Shown here piece by piece: positions 1-5,246 of a stretch of DNA of 5,246 bases; position 1 is the stretch's first letter, and every line of letters begins with the position of its first letter. Made by a program: the position numbers and the translations under genes. The stretch is from Bacillota bacterium (lineage in GTDB: Bacteria > Bacillota > Desulfotomaculia > Desulfotomaculales > Desulfallaceae). The notes under the pieces are model-generated. The model worked only from the letters and a program-made list of their open reading frames with translations. It was not told the DNA's origin and did no database searches. The DNA lies in contig WQUS01000159.1 of the NCBI GenBank assembly GCA_009781965.1, forward strand, positions 1-5,246, in the 5' to 3' direction.

Positions 1-138
1 GCTGACCAGGGCCGCATGGTCGGGCAGGCCGCCAAATTCGCCTTCGCTGCCGGGCAAAACCACCATCCGCACATCCTCGGTATATACTTTGCGCTCGGGG
101 GTGACGATTTCCAGGCGTTGCAGTTTTTCATCCGCCAT
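1..138 (-). CDS. atpC: F1Fo ATP synthase epsilon subunit, N-terminal part (cut by window edge)
   Basis: Epsilon is the small F1 subunit that binds gamma at the foot of the central stalk, couples F1 to the c-ring and in many bacteria inhibits ATP hydrolysis. Only the first 46 codons are present; the frame is open to the left edge. The peptide begins MADEKLQRLEIVTPERKVY and continues with the family's beta-sandwich signature, seen here as LPGSEGEFGGLPDHAALVS (about residues 28-46). Most relatives have a G[VI]LPxHAPL form, so the Gly at residue 36 and Ala at 43 are mild departures. The ATG lies 2 nt after the atpD stop (TAACTATG) and an AAGGAAG site sits 9 nt upstream inside the end of atpD, which fixes the start and suggests translational coupling with beta. 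The C-terminal helical (inhibitory) domain is outside the window, so its state is unknown. Confidence 0.95.
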   Translation of the reverse strand, partial: MADEKLQRLEIVTPERKVYTEDVRMVVLPGSEGEFGGLPDHAALVS

Positions 139-140
139 AG

Positions 141-1565
141 TTACGCACTTCCTTCAGCCAGCTGTTTCGCCTTCTCGACGGCCTCCTCAATTGTGCCCAC
201 CATATAGAAAGCGTCTTCAGGCAGGTCGTCGTGCTTACCTGTCAGGATTTCCTGGAAGCTGCGGATATTATCCTTCAAGCTGACATATTTGCCGGGCCGG
301 CCGGTAAAGGTTTCGGCCACGTTAAAGGGCTGGGAAAGGAAACGCTGCAGTTTCCGGGCCCGAGCCACAGTGACTTTGTCTTCGTCGGACAGTTCTTCCA
401 TCCCCAGGATGGCGATGATGTCCTGCAGTTCCTTGTAGCGCTGCAGTACTGTCTGTACACCCCGGGCGGTTGCGTAATGCTCCTCGCCGATAATGTTGGG
501 GTCCAGGATCCGCGAAGTGGAGTCCAGCGGGTCCACGGCGGGGTAAATACCCAGCTCGGAGATGGCCCGGGACAGCACCACGGTGGCGTCCAGGTGCGCA
601 AAAGTCGTCGCCGGGGCCGGGTCGGTCAGGTCGTCGGCGGGCACGTACACAGCCTGCACCGAGGTAACCGATCCTTTGGTGGTGGATGTAATCCGCTCCT
701 GCATTTGGCCCATCTCAGTGGCCAGGGTGGGCTGGTAACCCACGGCGGAGGGCATCCGGCCCAGCAGCGCCGAAACCTCGGAACCGGCCTGGGTGAAACG
801 GAAGATGTTATCAATAAACAACAGGGTATCCGCACCCAATTCATCCCGGAAGAACTCGGCCATGCACAGCCCGGTCAGGGCCACCCGCAAACGCACGCCC
901 GGGGGCTCGTTCATCTGGCCGAACACCATGGACATTTTATCGATAACACCGGACTCAGTCATTTCATGAAGCAGGTCGTTGCCTTCACGGGTCCGCTCGC
1001 CTACGCCGGCGAATACCGAGATACCGCCGTGCTGCTTGGCGATGTTGTTGATCAGTTCCTGCACGATAACGGTTTTGCCCACGCCGGCGCCGCCGAACAT
1101 ACCTACCTTACCGCCCTTCAGGAAGGGTACCAGCAGGTCCACAACCTTGATGCCTGTTTCCAGCTGCTCCTCCTGGGTGGATTGGTCCACCAGGGGAGGG
1201 GCGGGACGGTGAATGGGATATTCGTTTTCGCTGACGATGGGGCCCTTGTTGTCAATGGGCTGACCCAGCACGTCCACCAGACGGCCCAGAGCGGGCGTGC
1301 CCACCGGCACGCTGATGGGTTTCTCCAGATCCACCGCTTTCATGCCCCGGACCAGCCCGTCCGTGGCGGACATAGCCACGGCGCGCACGATGTTATTGCC
1401 CAGGTGCTGGGCCACCTCCAGGGTGAGATTGAATTTCTTGCCAAACATGTCTTCTTTGTCGCTGGTTATTTTAACAGCGTTGTATATGTCGGGTACCTGT
1501 CCGGGCGGGAAGCGGATGTCCACCACCACGCCAATGACCTGTACCACTTCACCAACATTTGCCAT
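141..1565 (-). CDS. atpD: F1Fo ATP synthase beta subunit (catalytic)
   Basis: Beta carries the catalytic nucleotide sites of the alpha3beta3 head, where ADP and phosphate are joined to ATP (or ATP is hydrolysed). At 474 aa it is full length for the family. An N-terminal beta-barrel (about 1-80) precedes the nucleotide-binding domain. Walker A GGAGVGKT is at 158-165 (K164, T165). The catalytic base is E190 in GERTREGND, by comparison with E. coli E181. Walker B LLFIDN is at 248-253 (D252), followed by the conserved RFTQAGSEVSALLGRMPSA. The adenine-site Tyr is Y341 in YPAVDPLDS. The C-terminal helical domain holds EELSDED (390-396), a conservative form of the DELSEED lever that touches gamma. 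The ATG at 1565 gives the normal N-terminus MANVGEVVQVIG; the stop is TAA. It follows atpG by 62 nt and precedes atpC by 2 nt. Nothing is missing. Confidence 0.99.
   Translation of the reverse strand: MANVGEVVQVIGVVVDIRFPPGQVPDIYNAVKITSDKEDMFGKKFNLTLEVAQHLGNNIVRAVAMSATDGLVRGMKAVDLEKPISVPVGTPALGRLVDVLGQPIDNKGPIVSENEYPIHRPAPPLVDQSTQEEQLETGIKVVDLLVPFLKGGKVGMFGGAGVGKTVIVQELINNIAKQHGGISVFAGVGERTREGNDLLHEMTESGVIDKMSMVFGQMNEPPGVRLRVALTGLCMAEFFRDELGADTLLFIDNIFRFTQAGSEVSALLGRMPSAVGYQPTLATEMGQMQERITSTTKGSVTSVQAVYVPADDLTDPAPATTFAHLDATVVLSRAISELGIYPAVDPLDSTSRILDPNIIGEEHYATARGVQTVLQRYKELQDIIAILGMEELSDEDKVTVARARKLQRFLSQPFNVAETFTGRPGKYVSLKDNIRSFQEILTGKHDDLPEDAFYMVGTIEEAVEKAKQLAEGSA
148..154 (-). promoter_or_regulatory. 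Ribosome binding site of atpC inside the end of atpD
   Basis: The minus strand reads AAGGAAG, 9 nt before the atpC ATG. It lies within the last codons of atpD, so ribosomes finishing beta pass directly over it. Confidence 0.65.
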
Positions 1566-1570
1566 TAGCT

Positions 1571-1586
1571 TCTCCGTACCTCCTTT
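1571..1586 (-). promoter_or_regulatory. Tandem Shine-Dalgarno sequences of atpD
   Basis: The minus strand upstream of the beta ATG carries two candidate sites. AAAGGAGG (1579-1586) is a near-perfect match to the 16S tail but lies 13 nt from the ATG, longer than usual. CGGAGA (1571-1576) is weaker but ends 5 nt from the ATG. Together they could support high initiation on beta, needed at three copies per complex. Which one is used cannot be told from sequence. Confidence 0.6.
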
Positions 1587-1620
1587 GCCTTCAATATAAC
1601 CATAACCCGCTTAAGCAACG

Positions 1621-1640
1621 CACCCTGTTACTCCAGGGCG
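1621..1640 (-). promoter_or_regulatory. Hairpin enclosing the atpG stop codon
   Basis: The transcript reads CGCCCTG-GAGTAA-CAGGGTG: a 7-bp stem (six Watson-Crick pairs and one G-U) with a 6-nt loop that contains the TAA stop of atpG. There is no following U-run, so it is not a classic intrinsic terminator. It may act on mRNA processing or stability, or on reinitiation between gamma and beta, or may be chance in GC-rich sequence. An overlapping 12-bp perfect palindrome (1640-1651) within the Gly-Gly-Ala codons of gamma may compete with it. Confidence 0.4.
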
Positions 1641-2482
1641 GCGGCGCCGCCGACGATTTCGGAAATTTCCTTGGTAATAGCGGCCTGGCGGGCGCGGTTC
1701 ATAGACAAGGTCAGCCTGTCGATCATGTCCGCCGCGTTGCTGGTAGCGTTGTCCATAGCCGTCATCTGAGCGCTGTAGAAACCGGCTTTGGTTTCCAATA
1801 GCGCCTGGAACAAGGCATTTTCCACATACATGGGCAGCATTTTGCCCATGATCTCTTCCGCTTCCGGTTCAAAGATGTAGTTGACCAGCTTATCGCCGTC
1901 CGTGTCCTCGGGAGGCTCCACGGGCAGCAGTTTGTGCACCAGCGGTTTTTGCACCAGCACATTGACGAACTGGCTGTAGATCAGGTACACTTCGTCAAAT
2001 TCTTCCGCTGTGTATTTATCGATTACGTATCCGGCCACCTCGCGGACTAAACCCATGTCCGCCTTTTCGATCAGGCCCACATACTGCTGGGCAATATCGT
2101 ACCGGGAACGGCTGTAGTCGCGGATCTTGCGGCCTACGGCCACTACTTCCACTTGCACGTCCGAACGCCCTTTAATTTCCTGGGCGGCTTTTTTAATTAC
2201 GTTGGCGTTGAAGCCCCCGCACAAGCCGCGGTCCGCGGTGACCACGATAAAGGCCACTTTTTTCGCTTCCCGGACCGCCAGCAGGGGGTGTTTCATCCCC
2301 ACCGAGGCCGAGCCGACCCGGCCCAAAACGTCGCGGACCCGCTTGGCAAAAGGCCTGGCCGCCAGCACGTTTTCCTGGGCGCGCCGCATCTTGGCCGCAG
2401 CTACCGCCTTCATCGCCTTGGTAATTTGCTGCGTGTTGCTGATACTCTTAATCCGGCGCCGGAGATCACGCAAACTTGCCAT
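1628..2482 (-). CDS. atpG: F1Fo ATP synthase gamma subunit (central rotor shaft)
   Basis: Gamma is the asymmetric shaft that turns inside the alpha3beta3 head and transmits torque from the c-ring. The 284-aa product has normal length. The N-terminal helix shows the family motif IKSISNTQQITKAMKAVAA (11-29, running on into AKMRRAQ). The middle Rossmann-like domain carries TADRGLCGGFN (82-92). The long C-terminal helix has the signature MTAMDNATSNAADMIDRL (240-257), then SMNRARQAAITKEISEIVGGAAAL. These two helices form the coiled-coil shaft. The ATG at 2482 is fixed by an in-frame TGA four codons upstream (TGAGATAACCAGATG) and by the standard N-terminus MASLRDLRRRI. The stop is TAA. It lies 39 nt after atpA and 62 nt before atpD. 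No internal regulatory cysteine pair of the chloroplast type is present. Confidence 0.99.
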   Translation of the reverse strand: MASLRDLRRRIKSISNTQQITKAMKAVAAAKMRRAQENVLAARPFAKRVRDVLGRVGSASVGMKHPLLAVREAKKVAFIVVTADRGLCGGFNANVIKKAAQEIKGRSDVQVEVVAVGRKIRDYSRSRYDIAQQYVGLIEKADMGLVREVAGYVIDKYTAEEFDEVYLIYSQFVNVLVQKPLVHKLLPVEPPEDTDGDKLVNYIFEPEAEEIMGKMLPMYVENALFQALLETKAGFYSAQMTAMDNATSNAADMIDRLTLSMNRARQAAITKEISEIVGGAAALE

Positions 2483-2490
2483 CTGGTTAT

Positions 2491-2501
2491 CTCACCACCT
2501 C
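2491..2501 (-). promoter_or_regulatory. Weak or distant ribosome binding site of atpG
   Basis: The best Shine-Dalgarno match before gamma is GAGGTGGTGAG; its GAGGTG part sits 13 nt from the ATG, longer than optimal. A small TGGT-GAGATA-ACCA stem can form between it and the start. This would fit modest initiation on a one-copy subunit, but that reading is inference. Confidence 0.4.
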
Positions 2502-2521
2502 GCTGTATACTATGCCTGATG

Positions 2522-4030
2522 CTATTGTACGAAGCTGTCTTTGAATTCCTTGATGGCTGCCGTAAGTTTGTTTCTCAGCCCTTCGTCGATCTCCTGCTTT
2601 TCGGTCAGTTCCCGGCGCACGTCCGCTTTATTGGCCTTGATAAACTTAAGCAGGCCGGCCTCGAAAGGCAGCACCTGTTCCACTTCCAGACTGTCCAGGA
2701 AGCCGTTGGCGCCGGCGAAAATGGAAATCACCTGATCTTCAACGTCCATGGGCACATACTGGTTCTGCTTGAGCAATTCCACCATCCGTTCACCACGGGT
2801 CAGCCGGGCTTGGGTGGCTTTGTCCAGGTCGGAACCGAACTGGGCGAAAGCGGCCAGTTCGCGGTATTGGGCCAAATCCAGGCGCAGGGTGCCCCCTACT
2901 TGCTTCATGGCTTTGATCTGAGCCGCGCCGCCCACCCGGGATACCGAGATCCCCACGTTAACGGCGGGGCGGATACCGGCGTAGAACAGGTCCGGCTCCA
3001 GATAAATCTGACCGTCGGTGATGGAAATCACATTGGTCGGAATATAGGCCGAAACGTCGCCGGCCTGGGTTTCAATGATTGGCAGCGCGGTAATGGAACC
3101 GGCGCCCAAAGCGTCACTGAGTTTGCAGGCCCGCTCCAATAAACGGGAGTGCAGGTTGAACACGTCGCCCGGGTACGCTTCCCGACCGGGCGGGCGGCGC
3201 AGCAGCAGCGACATTTCGCGATAGGCCGAAGCCTGTTTGGACAGGTCGTCGTAAACAATTAATACGTGTTTGCCTTGCTCCATGAAATACTCGGCCATGG
3301 CCACGCCGGCAAAGGGAGCGATGTAAAGCAGCGGCGACGGTTCCGAGGCGGTAGCGGACACCACGATGGAGTAATCCATGGCGCCGGTGTCTTTAAGCCT
3401 CTGCACCACGTTGGCCACAGTAGAGTTCTTCTGCCCTACCGCCACGTAAACGCAAATGACGTCTTTGCCTTTTTGGTTGATGATGGCGTCCACCGCAATC
3501 GCGGTTTTGCCGGTTTGGCGGTCGCCCAGGATTAATTCCCGCTGGCCGCGGCCAATGGGAATCATGGAGTCGATCGCCTTCAGACCGGTTTGCAGCGGCT
3601 GATGCACGGACTTACGTTCCACCACGCCCGCGGCAATCCTTTCCACCGGACGGAACTGGTCGGTATTAATGGGACCGAGGCCGTCGATAGGCTGGCCCAG
3701 CGGATTCACCACCCGGCCAATCATGGGTTCACCTACGGGCACCGAGATGATCCGGCCGGTCCGTTTTACCGTGTCGCCCTCTTTAATGTGGGTGTAGGGA
3801 CCCAAAAGCACGCAGCCGATATTATCTTCTTCCAGGTTCAGCGCCAGGCCCATCGTACCGCCGGGGAATTCCAGCAGTTCCATGGACATGCACTCTTCCA
3901 AGCCGTAAACCCTGGCGATACCGTCACCCAGCTGGATGACCGTACCGACGTCGCTGACTTCAATTTCGGCTTTATATTTTTCAATTTGCTGCCGAATAAT
4001 AGAACTGATTTCTTCAGGTCGCAAATTCAT
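2522..4030 (-). CDS. atpA: F1Fo ATP synthase alpha subunit
   Basis: Alpha alternates with beta in the F1 head, binds nucleotide at non-catalytic sites and gives the arginine finger to the catalytic sites. The product is 502 aa, the usual length. The N-terminal helix MNLRPEEISSIIRQQIEKY is the segment that docks delta and the peripheral stalk. A beta-barrel domain follows (about 25-95). Walker A GDRQTGKT is at 169-176 (K175, T176) and Walker B LIVYDD at 257-262. The arginine finger is R365 in ISVSRVGGAAQ (361-371), matching E. coli R376. The C-terminal helical bundle ends normally (IKEFKDSF). The ATG at 4030 directly follows an in-frame TAG and has an AGGGGTGA site 9 nt upstream; the stop is TAG. 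It lies 24 nt after atpH and 39 nt before atpG. All key residues are intact. Confidence 0.99.
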   Translation of the reverse strand: MNLRPEEISSIIRQQIEKYKAEIEVSDVGTVIQLGDGIARVYGLEECMSMELLEFPGGTMGLALNLEEDNIGCVLLGPYTHIKEGDTVKRTGRIISVPVGEPMIGRVVNPLGQPIDGLGPINTDQFRPVERIAAGVVERKSVHQPLQTGLKAIDSMIPIGRGQRELILGDRQTGKTAIAVDAIINQKGKDVICVYVAVGQKNSTVANVVQRLKDTGAMDYSIVVSATASEPSPLLYIAPFAGVAMAEYFMEQGKHVLIVYDDLSKQASAYREMSLLLRRPPGREAYPGDVFNLHSRLLERACKLSDALGAGSITALPIIETQAGDVSAYIPTNVISITDGQIYLEPDLFYAGIRPAVNVGISVSRVGGAAQIKAMKQVGGTLRLDLAQYRELAAFAQFGSDLDKATQARLTRGERMVELLKQNQYVPMDVEDQVISIFAGANGFLDSLEVEQVLPFEAGLLKFIKANKADVRRELTEKQEIDEGLRNKLTAAIKEFKDSFVQ

Positions 4031-4039
4031 CTACTTGTT

Positions 4040-4047
4040 TCACCCCT
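4040..4047 (-). promoter_or_regulatory. Ribosome binding site of atpA
   Basis: The transcript reads AGGGGTGA, 9 nt before the alpha ATG, in the 24-nt gap after atpH. No strong local hairpin covers it, unlike the sites before atpF and atpH, which fits efficient initiation on a three-copy subunit. Confidence 0.6.
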
Positions 4048-4054
4048 ATCCACT

Positions 4055-4597
4055 TCAACTTATTTGCTTGAGGTGTTCACGCAAGGTATTCAAACGGGCA
4101 GTTACGCTGCCGTCGATCACCTTGTCGCCAAAACGAACCACCACGCCGCCCAGCAATTGCCGGTCGATGTTATAACTGAGCCGGACCTGTTTGCCGGTGT
4201 ACTTGGCCATGGCGGCGGCAAGGTTTTTCTTTTCCTCATCGGTAAGCTCAACCGCCGAAGTAACTGTAACGTCGCTGATGTTGCGTCCTTGGTTGGCCAA
4301 ACCGGTGAAGTAAGCGATGATATCCGCCAGAAACATTTCCCGCTGGCGGTTCACCAGCATGTTCAAAAAGTTTAGCGCCACTTCGGAAATACGGCCCCCA
4401 AACAATTCGGCCAGCACTTCCTGTTTCTGAGCGGCGGTAATGCGGGGATGGAAAAGGATCTTCTTCATGGGCGCGTTTTCGTCCAGGATACGCACCACCG
4501 CCTGCAGTTCCTCTTCCAGCTGATCCACCATTTTGTTTTCCAGCGCTATGTCATACAGAGCTCCGGCGTAACGGGCGGCTACGGCCCCTTTTAGCAT
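4055..4597 (-). CDS. atpH: F1Fo ATP synthase delta subunit (OSCP homologue)
   Basis: Delta caps the F1 head and ties alpha's N-terminal helices to the C-terminal end of b, completing the stator. The 180-aa product has typical length. The N-terminal helical domain (about 1-105) begins with the usual pattern VAARYAGALYDIALE. The C-terminal domain carries the OSCP/delta signature IDRQLLGGVVVRFGDKVIDG (144-163), followed by SVTARLNTLREHL. The ATG lies inside the last codons of atpF (CCATGCTAA), giving a 7-nt overlap; the stop is TGA. The only upstream Shine-Dalgarno candidate is GAGG, 13 nt away and partly held in a hairpin (4598-4612). Translation is therefore probably coupled to that of atpF. 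The family assignment is clear; the coupling is inference. Confidence 0.98.
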   Translation of the reverse strand: MLKGAVAARYAGALYDIALENKMVDQLEEELQAVVRILDENAPMKKILFHPRITAAQKQEVLAELFGGRISEVALNFLNMLVNRQREMFLADIIAYFTGLANQGRNISDVTVTSAVELTDEEKKNLAAAMAKYTGKQVRLSYNIDRQLLGGVVVRFGDKVIDGSVTARLNTLREHLKQIS

Positions 4598-5097
4598 GGC
4601 AGATCGCCTGCCTCTTTGATAAACTCGTCAATCATGCCGCGCTGGATATCGGCGGTGATTTTTTCATTGACCACCTTGCCGGCAATCAGGATCGACAAGG
4701 TTGCCACCTGCTCACGCAATTCTGCAACCGCTTTCTCCTTCTCCCGGTTAATTTCTTCCAAAGCGGACTCTTTGATGCGGGCGGACTCAGCTTTAGCAGC
4801 CTCGATAATTTCTTGGGCCTGTGCTTCTCCGGTTTTGGTGGCTTTTTGGATAATATCCCGCGCCTCGTCCTTAGCTTGTTGCATTTCGGACAAATACTGC
4901 TGACGCAGGTCCTCGGCCTGCTTGCGTTCCTCTTCGGCATCGTTCACAGTTTTTTCGATATAGTTCTGTCTTTCATCCAACATGCGGACTATATGCGGAT
5001 AGACAACAATGCGCAAGAAGATGAGTAATATAATAAAGTTAAAAATCTGTGCCACCAGTGTTGAGTTCAAACCAAGGGAACTAATAATTCCTCCCAC
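4591..5097 (-). CDS. atpF: F1Fo ATP synthase b subunit (peripheral stalk), GTG start
   Basis: Subunit b anchors the stator in the membrane beside subunit a and reaches up as a dimeric coiled coil to delta. The product is 168 aa, normal for a single-type b. A short N-terminus leads into one membrane helix (about 14-33, AQIFNFIILLIFLRIVVYPH). A long charged Ala/Glu/Lys-rich helix of coiled-coil character follows (about 40-130), then VATLSILIAGKVVNEKI (131-147), the delta-binding end. I chose the GTG at 5097 because AAGGAGGG lies 6 nt upstream and no better in-frame start gives a complete membrane helix. The last codon is Cys (TGC), the only Cys in the protein, and falls inside the 7-nt overlap with atpH (ATGCTAA). 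The stop is TAA. No second b' gene follows, so the stalk is probably a b homodimer. Confidence 0.97.
   Translation of the reverse strand: MGGIISSLGLNSTLVAQIFNFIILLIFLRIVVYPHIVRMLDERQNYIEKTVNDAEEERKQAEDLRQQYLSEMQQAKDEARDIIQKATKTGEAQAQEIIEAAKAESARIKESALEEINREKEKAVAELREQVATLSILIAGKVVNEKITADIQRGMIDEFIKEAGDLPC
4598..4612 (-). promoter_or_regulatory. Hairpin immediately upstream of the atpH start
   Basis: The transcript reads GGCAG-GCGAT-CTGCC, a perfect 5-bp stem with a 5-nt loop, ending at the base before the atpH ATG. It takes in two G's of the only nearby GAGG site. Ribosomes translating the end of atpF would melt it, which is a plausible coupling device. It lies within coding sequence of b, so chance is possible. 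Confidence 0.4.
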
Positions 5098-5103
5098 AAC
5101 TTA

Positions 5104-5111
5104 CCCTCCTT
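5104..5111 (-). promoter_or_regulatory. Strong Shine-Dalgarno of atpF, deciding the GTG start
   Basis: The transcript reads AAGGAGGG followed by 6 nt and then GTG. It is one of the best ribosome binding sites in the window and settles the non-ATG start. It overlaps the 3' arm of an inverted repeat (5108-5148). Confidence 0.75.
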
Positions 5112-5148
5112 CCTTTGGCCTTGCCTTTGCCTCGTGACAAAAGGAAGG
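5108..5148 (-). promoter_or_regulatory. Inverted repeat that can sequester the atpF ribosome binding site
   Basis: In the transcript CCUUCCUUU (5140-5148) is the exact reverse complement of AAAGGAAGG (5108-5116): nine uninterrupted pairs around a 23-nt loop. Beyond a G-A mismatch, a C-G and a U-G pair can extend the stem over the GGAGG core. Folded, this would hide the Shine-Dalgarno of atpF. There is no U-run after it, and it sits at the start codon, so it is not a terminator. Regulation by it is inference. Confidence 0.45.
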
Positions 5149-5246
5149 CGATAGCAGGTCAACAAGCTCAGCGCGCTGCAAAACCCGCTATGCCGCCTTT
5201 CATCACCGAGTACGTAATCAATGAGGTTACATACCAATATTAATCT

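Larger units (their letters stand above)
5098..5246 (-). other. Leader or intergenic stretch upstream of atpF
   Basis: In the standard gene order atpE (subunit c) should end here or just beyond the window. The three minus-strand frames do not show a recognisable c-subunit helix. One frame reads only I-N-I-G-M before a TAA near the right edge (stop at 5229-5231), which could be the tail of atpE but is too short to judge. The rest shows the inverted repeat over the atpF site and a 10-bp perfect palindrome (CAGCGCGCTG, 5169-5178). No convincing sigma-A promoter was found; a TTGACC (+ strand positions about 5158-5163) has only a poor -10 partner. Confidence 0.5.

Noticed and set aside
231..1568. 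445-codon open frame on the plus strand opposite atpD
   Set aside because: It lies entirely antisense to an intact, fully recognisable beta subunit. The product is rich in His and Gly and shows no domain pattern. Long antisense frames are expected opposite GC-rich conserved genes.
2153..3142. 329-codon open frame on the plus strand spanning the atpA-atpG junction
   Set aside because: It is antisense to two essential genes, crosses their intergenic gap and has no recognisable domain; a shadow of codon bias.
3590..4375. 261-codon open frame on the plus strand across the atpH-atpA junction
   Set aside because: Antisense to alpha and delta, with no ribosome binding logic or family motif.
5065..5097. 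Alternative downstream start of atpF using the GGGAGGA inside codons 1-3
   Set aside because: No ATG, GTG or TTG lies at a suitable distance after it, and the GTG at 5097 has a better-placed site and gives the family-like N-terminus.
5108..5148. Intrinsic terminator upstream of atpF
   Set aside because: The inverted repeat is AU/GC mixed with a long loop, has no following U-run and overlaps the ribosome binding site of the next gene, so a translational role is more likely than termination.
5120..5165. Promoter with TTGACC as -35 before atpF
   Set aside because: With 17-nt spacing the -10 would be TGTCAC, a poor match. Transcription most likely comes from upstream of atpB.
5075..5246. Minus-strand frame open from the right edge into the start of atpF
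   Set aside because: It has no start signal and no c-subunit or other membrane-helix pattern, and it overlaps atpF in another frame before stopping. Chance openness over about 170 nt is unremarkable.

Overview
The window holds most of an F1Fo ATP synthase (atp) operon, read entirely on the minus strand. In transcription order (right to left) the genes are atpF (b), atpH (delta), atpA (alpha), atpG (gamma), atpD (beta) and the first 46 codons of atpC (epsilon), which runs off the left edge. This is the canonical bacterial order. The upstream genes expected for subunits a and c (atpB, atpE) would lie beyond the right edge, and no convincing part of either is visible.

The protein sequences, the purine-rich Shine-Dalgarno sites of the AAGGAGG type, the moderately GC-rich coding and the separate delta and single b subunit all fit a Firmicute. 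An anaerobic Clostridia/Peptococcaceae relative (Desulfotomaculum/Pelotomaculum type) is my best guess. This comes from the feel of the protein sequences, not from a search. The coupling ion (H+ or Na+) cannot be told because subunit c is absent.

Layout: 5098-5246 is a leader or intergenic stretch with an inverted repeat that covers the atpF ribosome binding site. 4591-5097 is atpF with a GTG start. atpH overlaps its end by 7 nt. atpA follows after 24 nt, atpG after 39 nt, atpD after 62 nt and atpC after 2 nt. All five complete genes have normal family length and intact motifs: both Walker A sites, the catalytic Glu of beta, the arginine finger of alpha and the gamma shaft ends. No frameshift, mobile element, RNA gene or CRISPR array is seen.

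The products form one machine. b and delta make the peripheral stalk that holds the alpha3beta3 head, while gamma and epsilon form the rotor shaft inside it. The subunits are needed in unequal numbers (alpha3 beta3 gamma1 delta1 epsilon1 b2), and the most interesting signals here are small: RNA hairpins and different ribosome-binding arrangements at the gene junctions that could set these ratios. I see no undescribed system; the region is essentially ordinary housekeeping sequence. The long open frames on the plus strand are antisense shadows.
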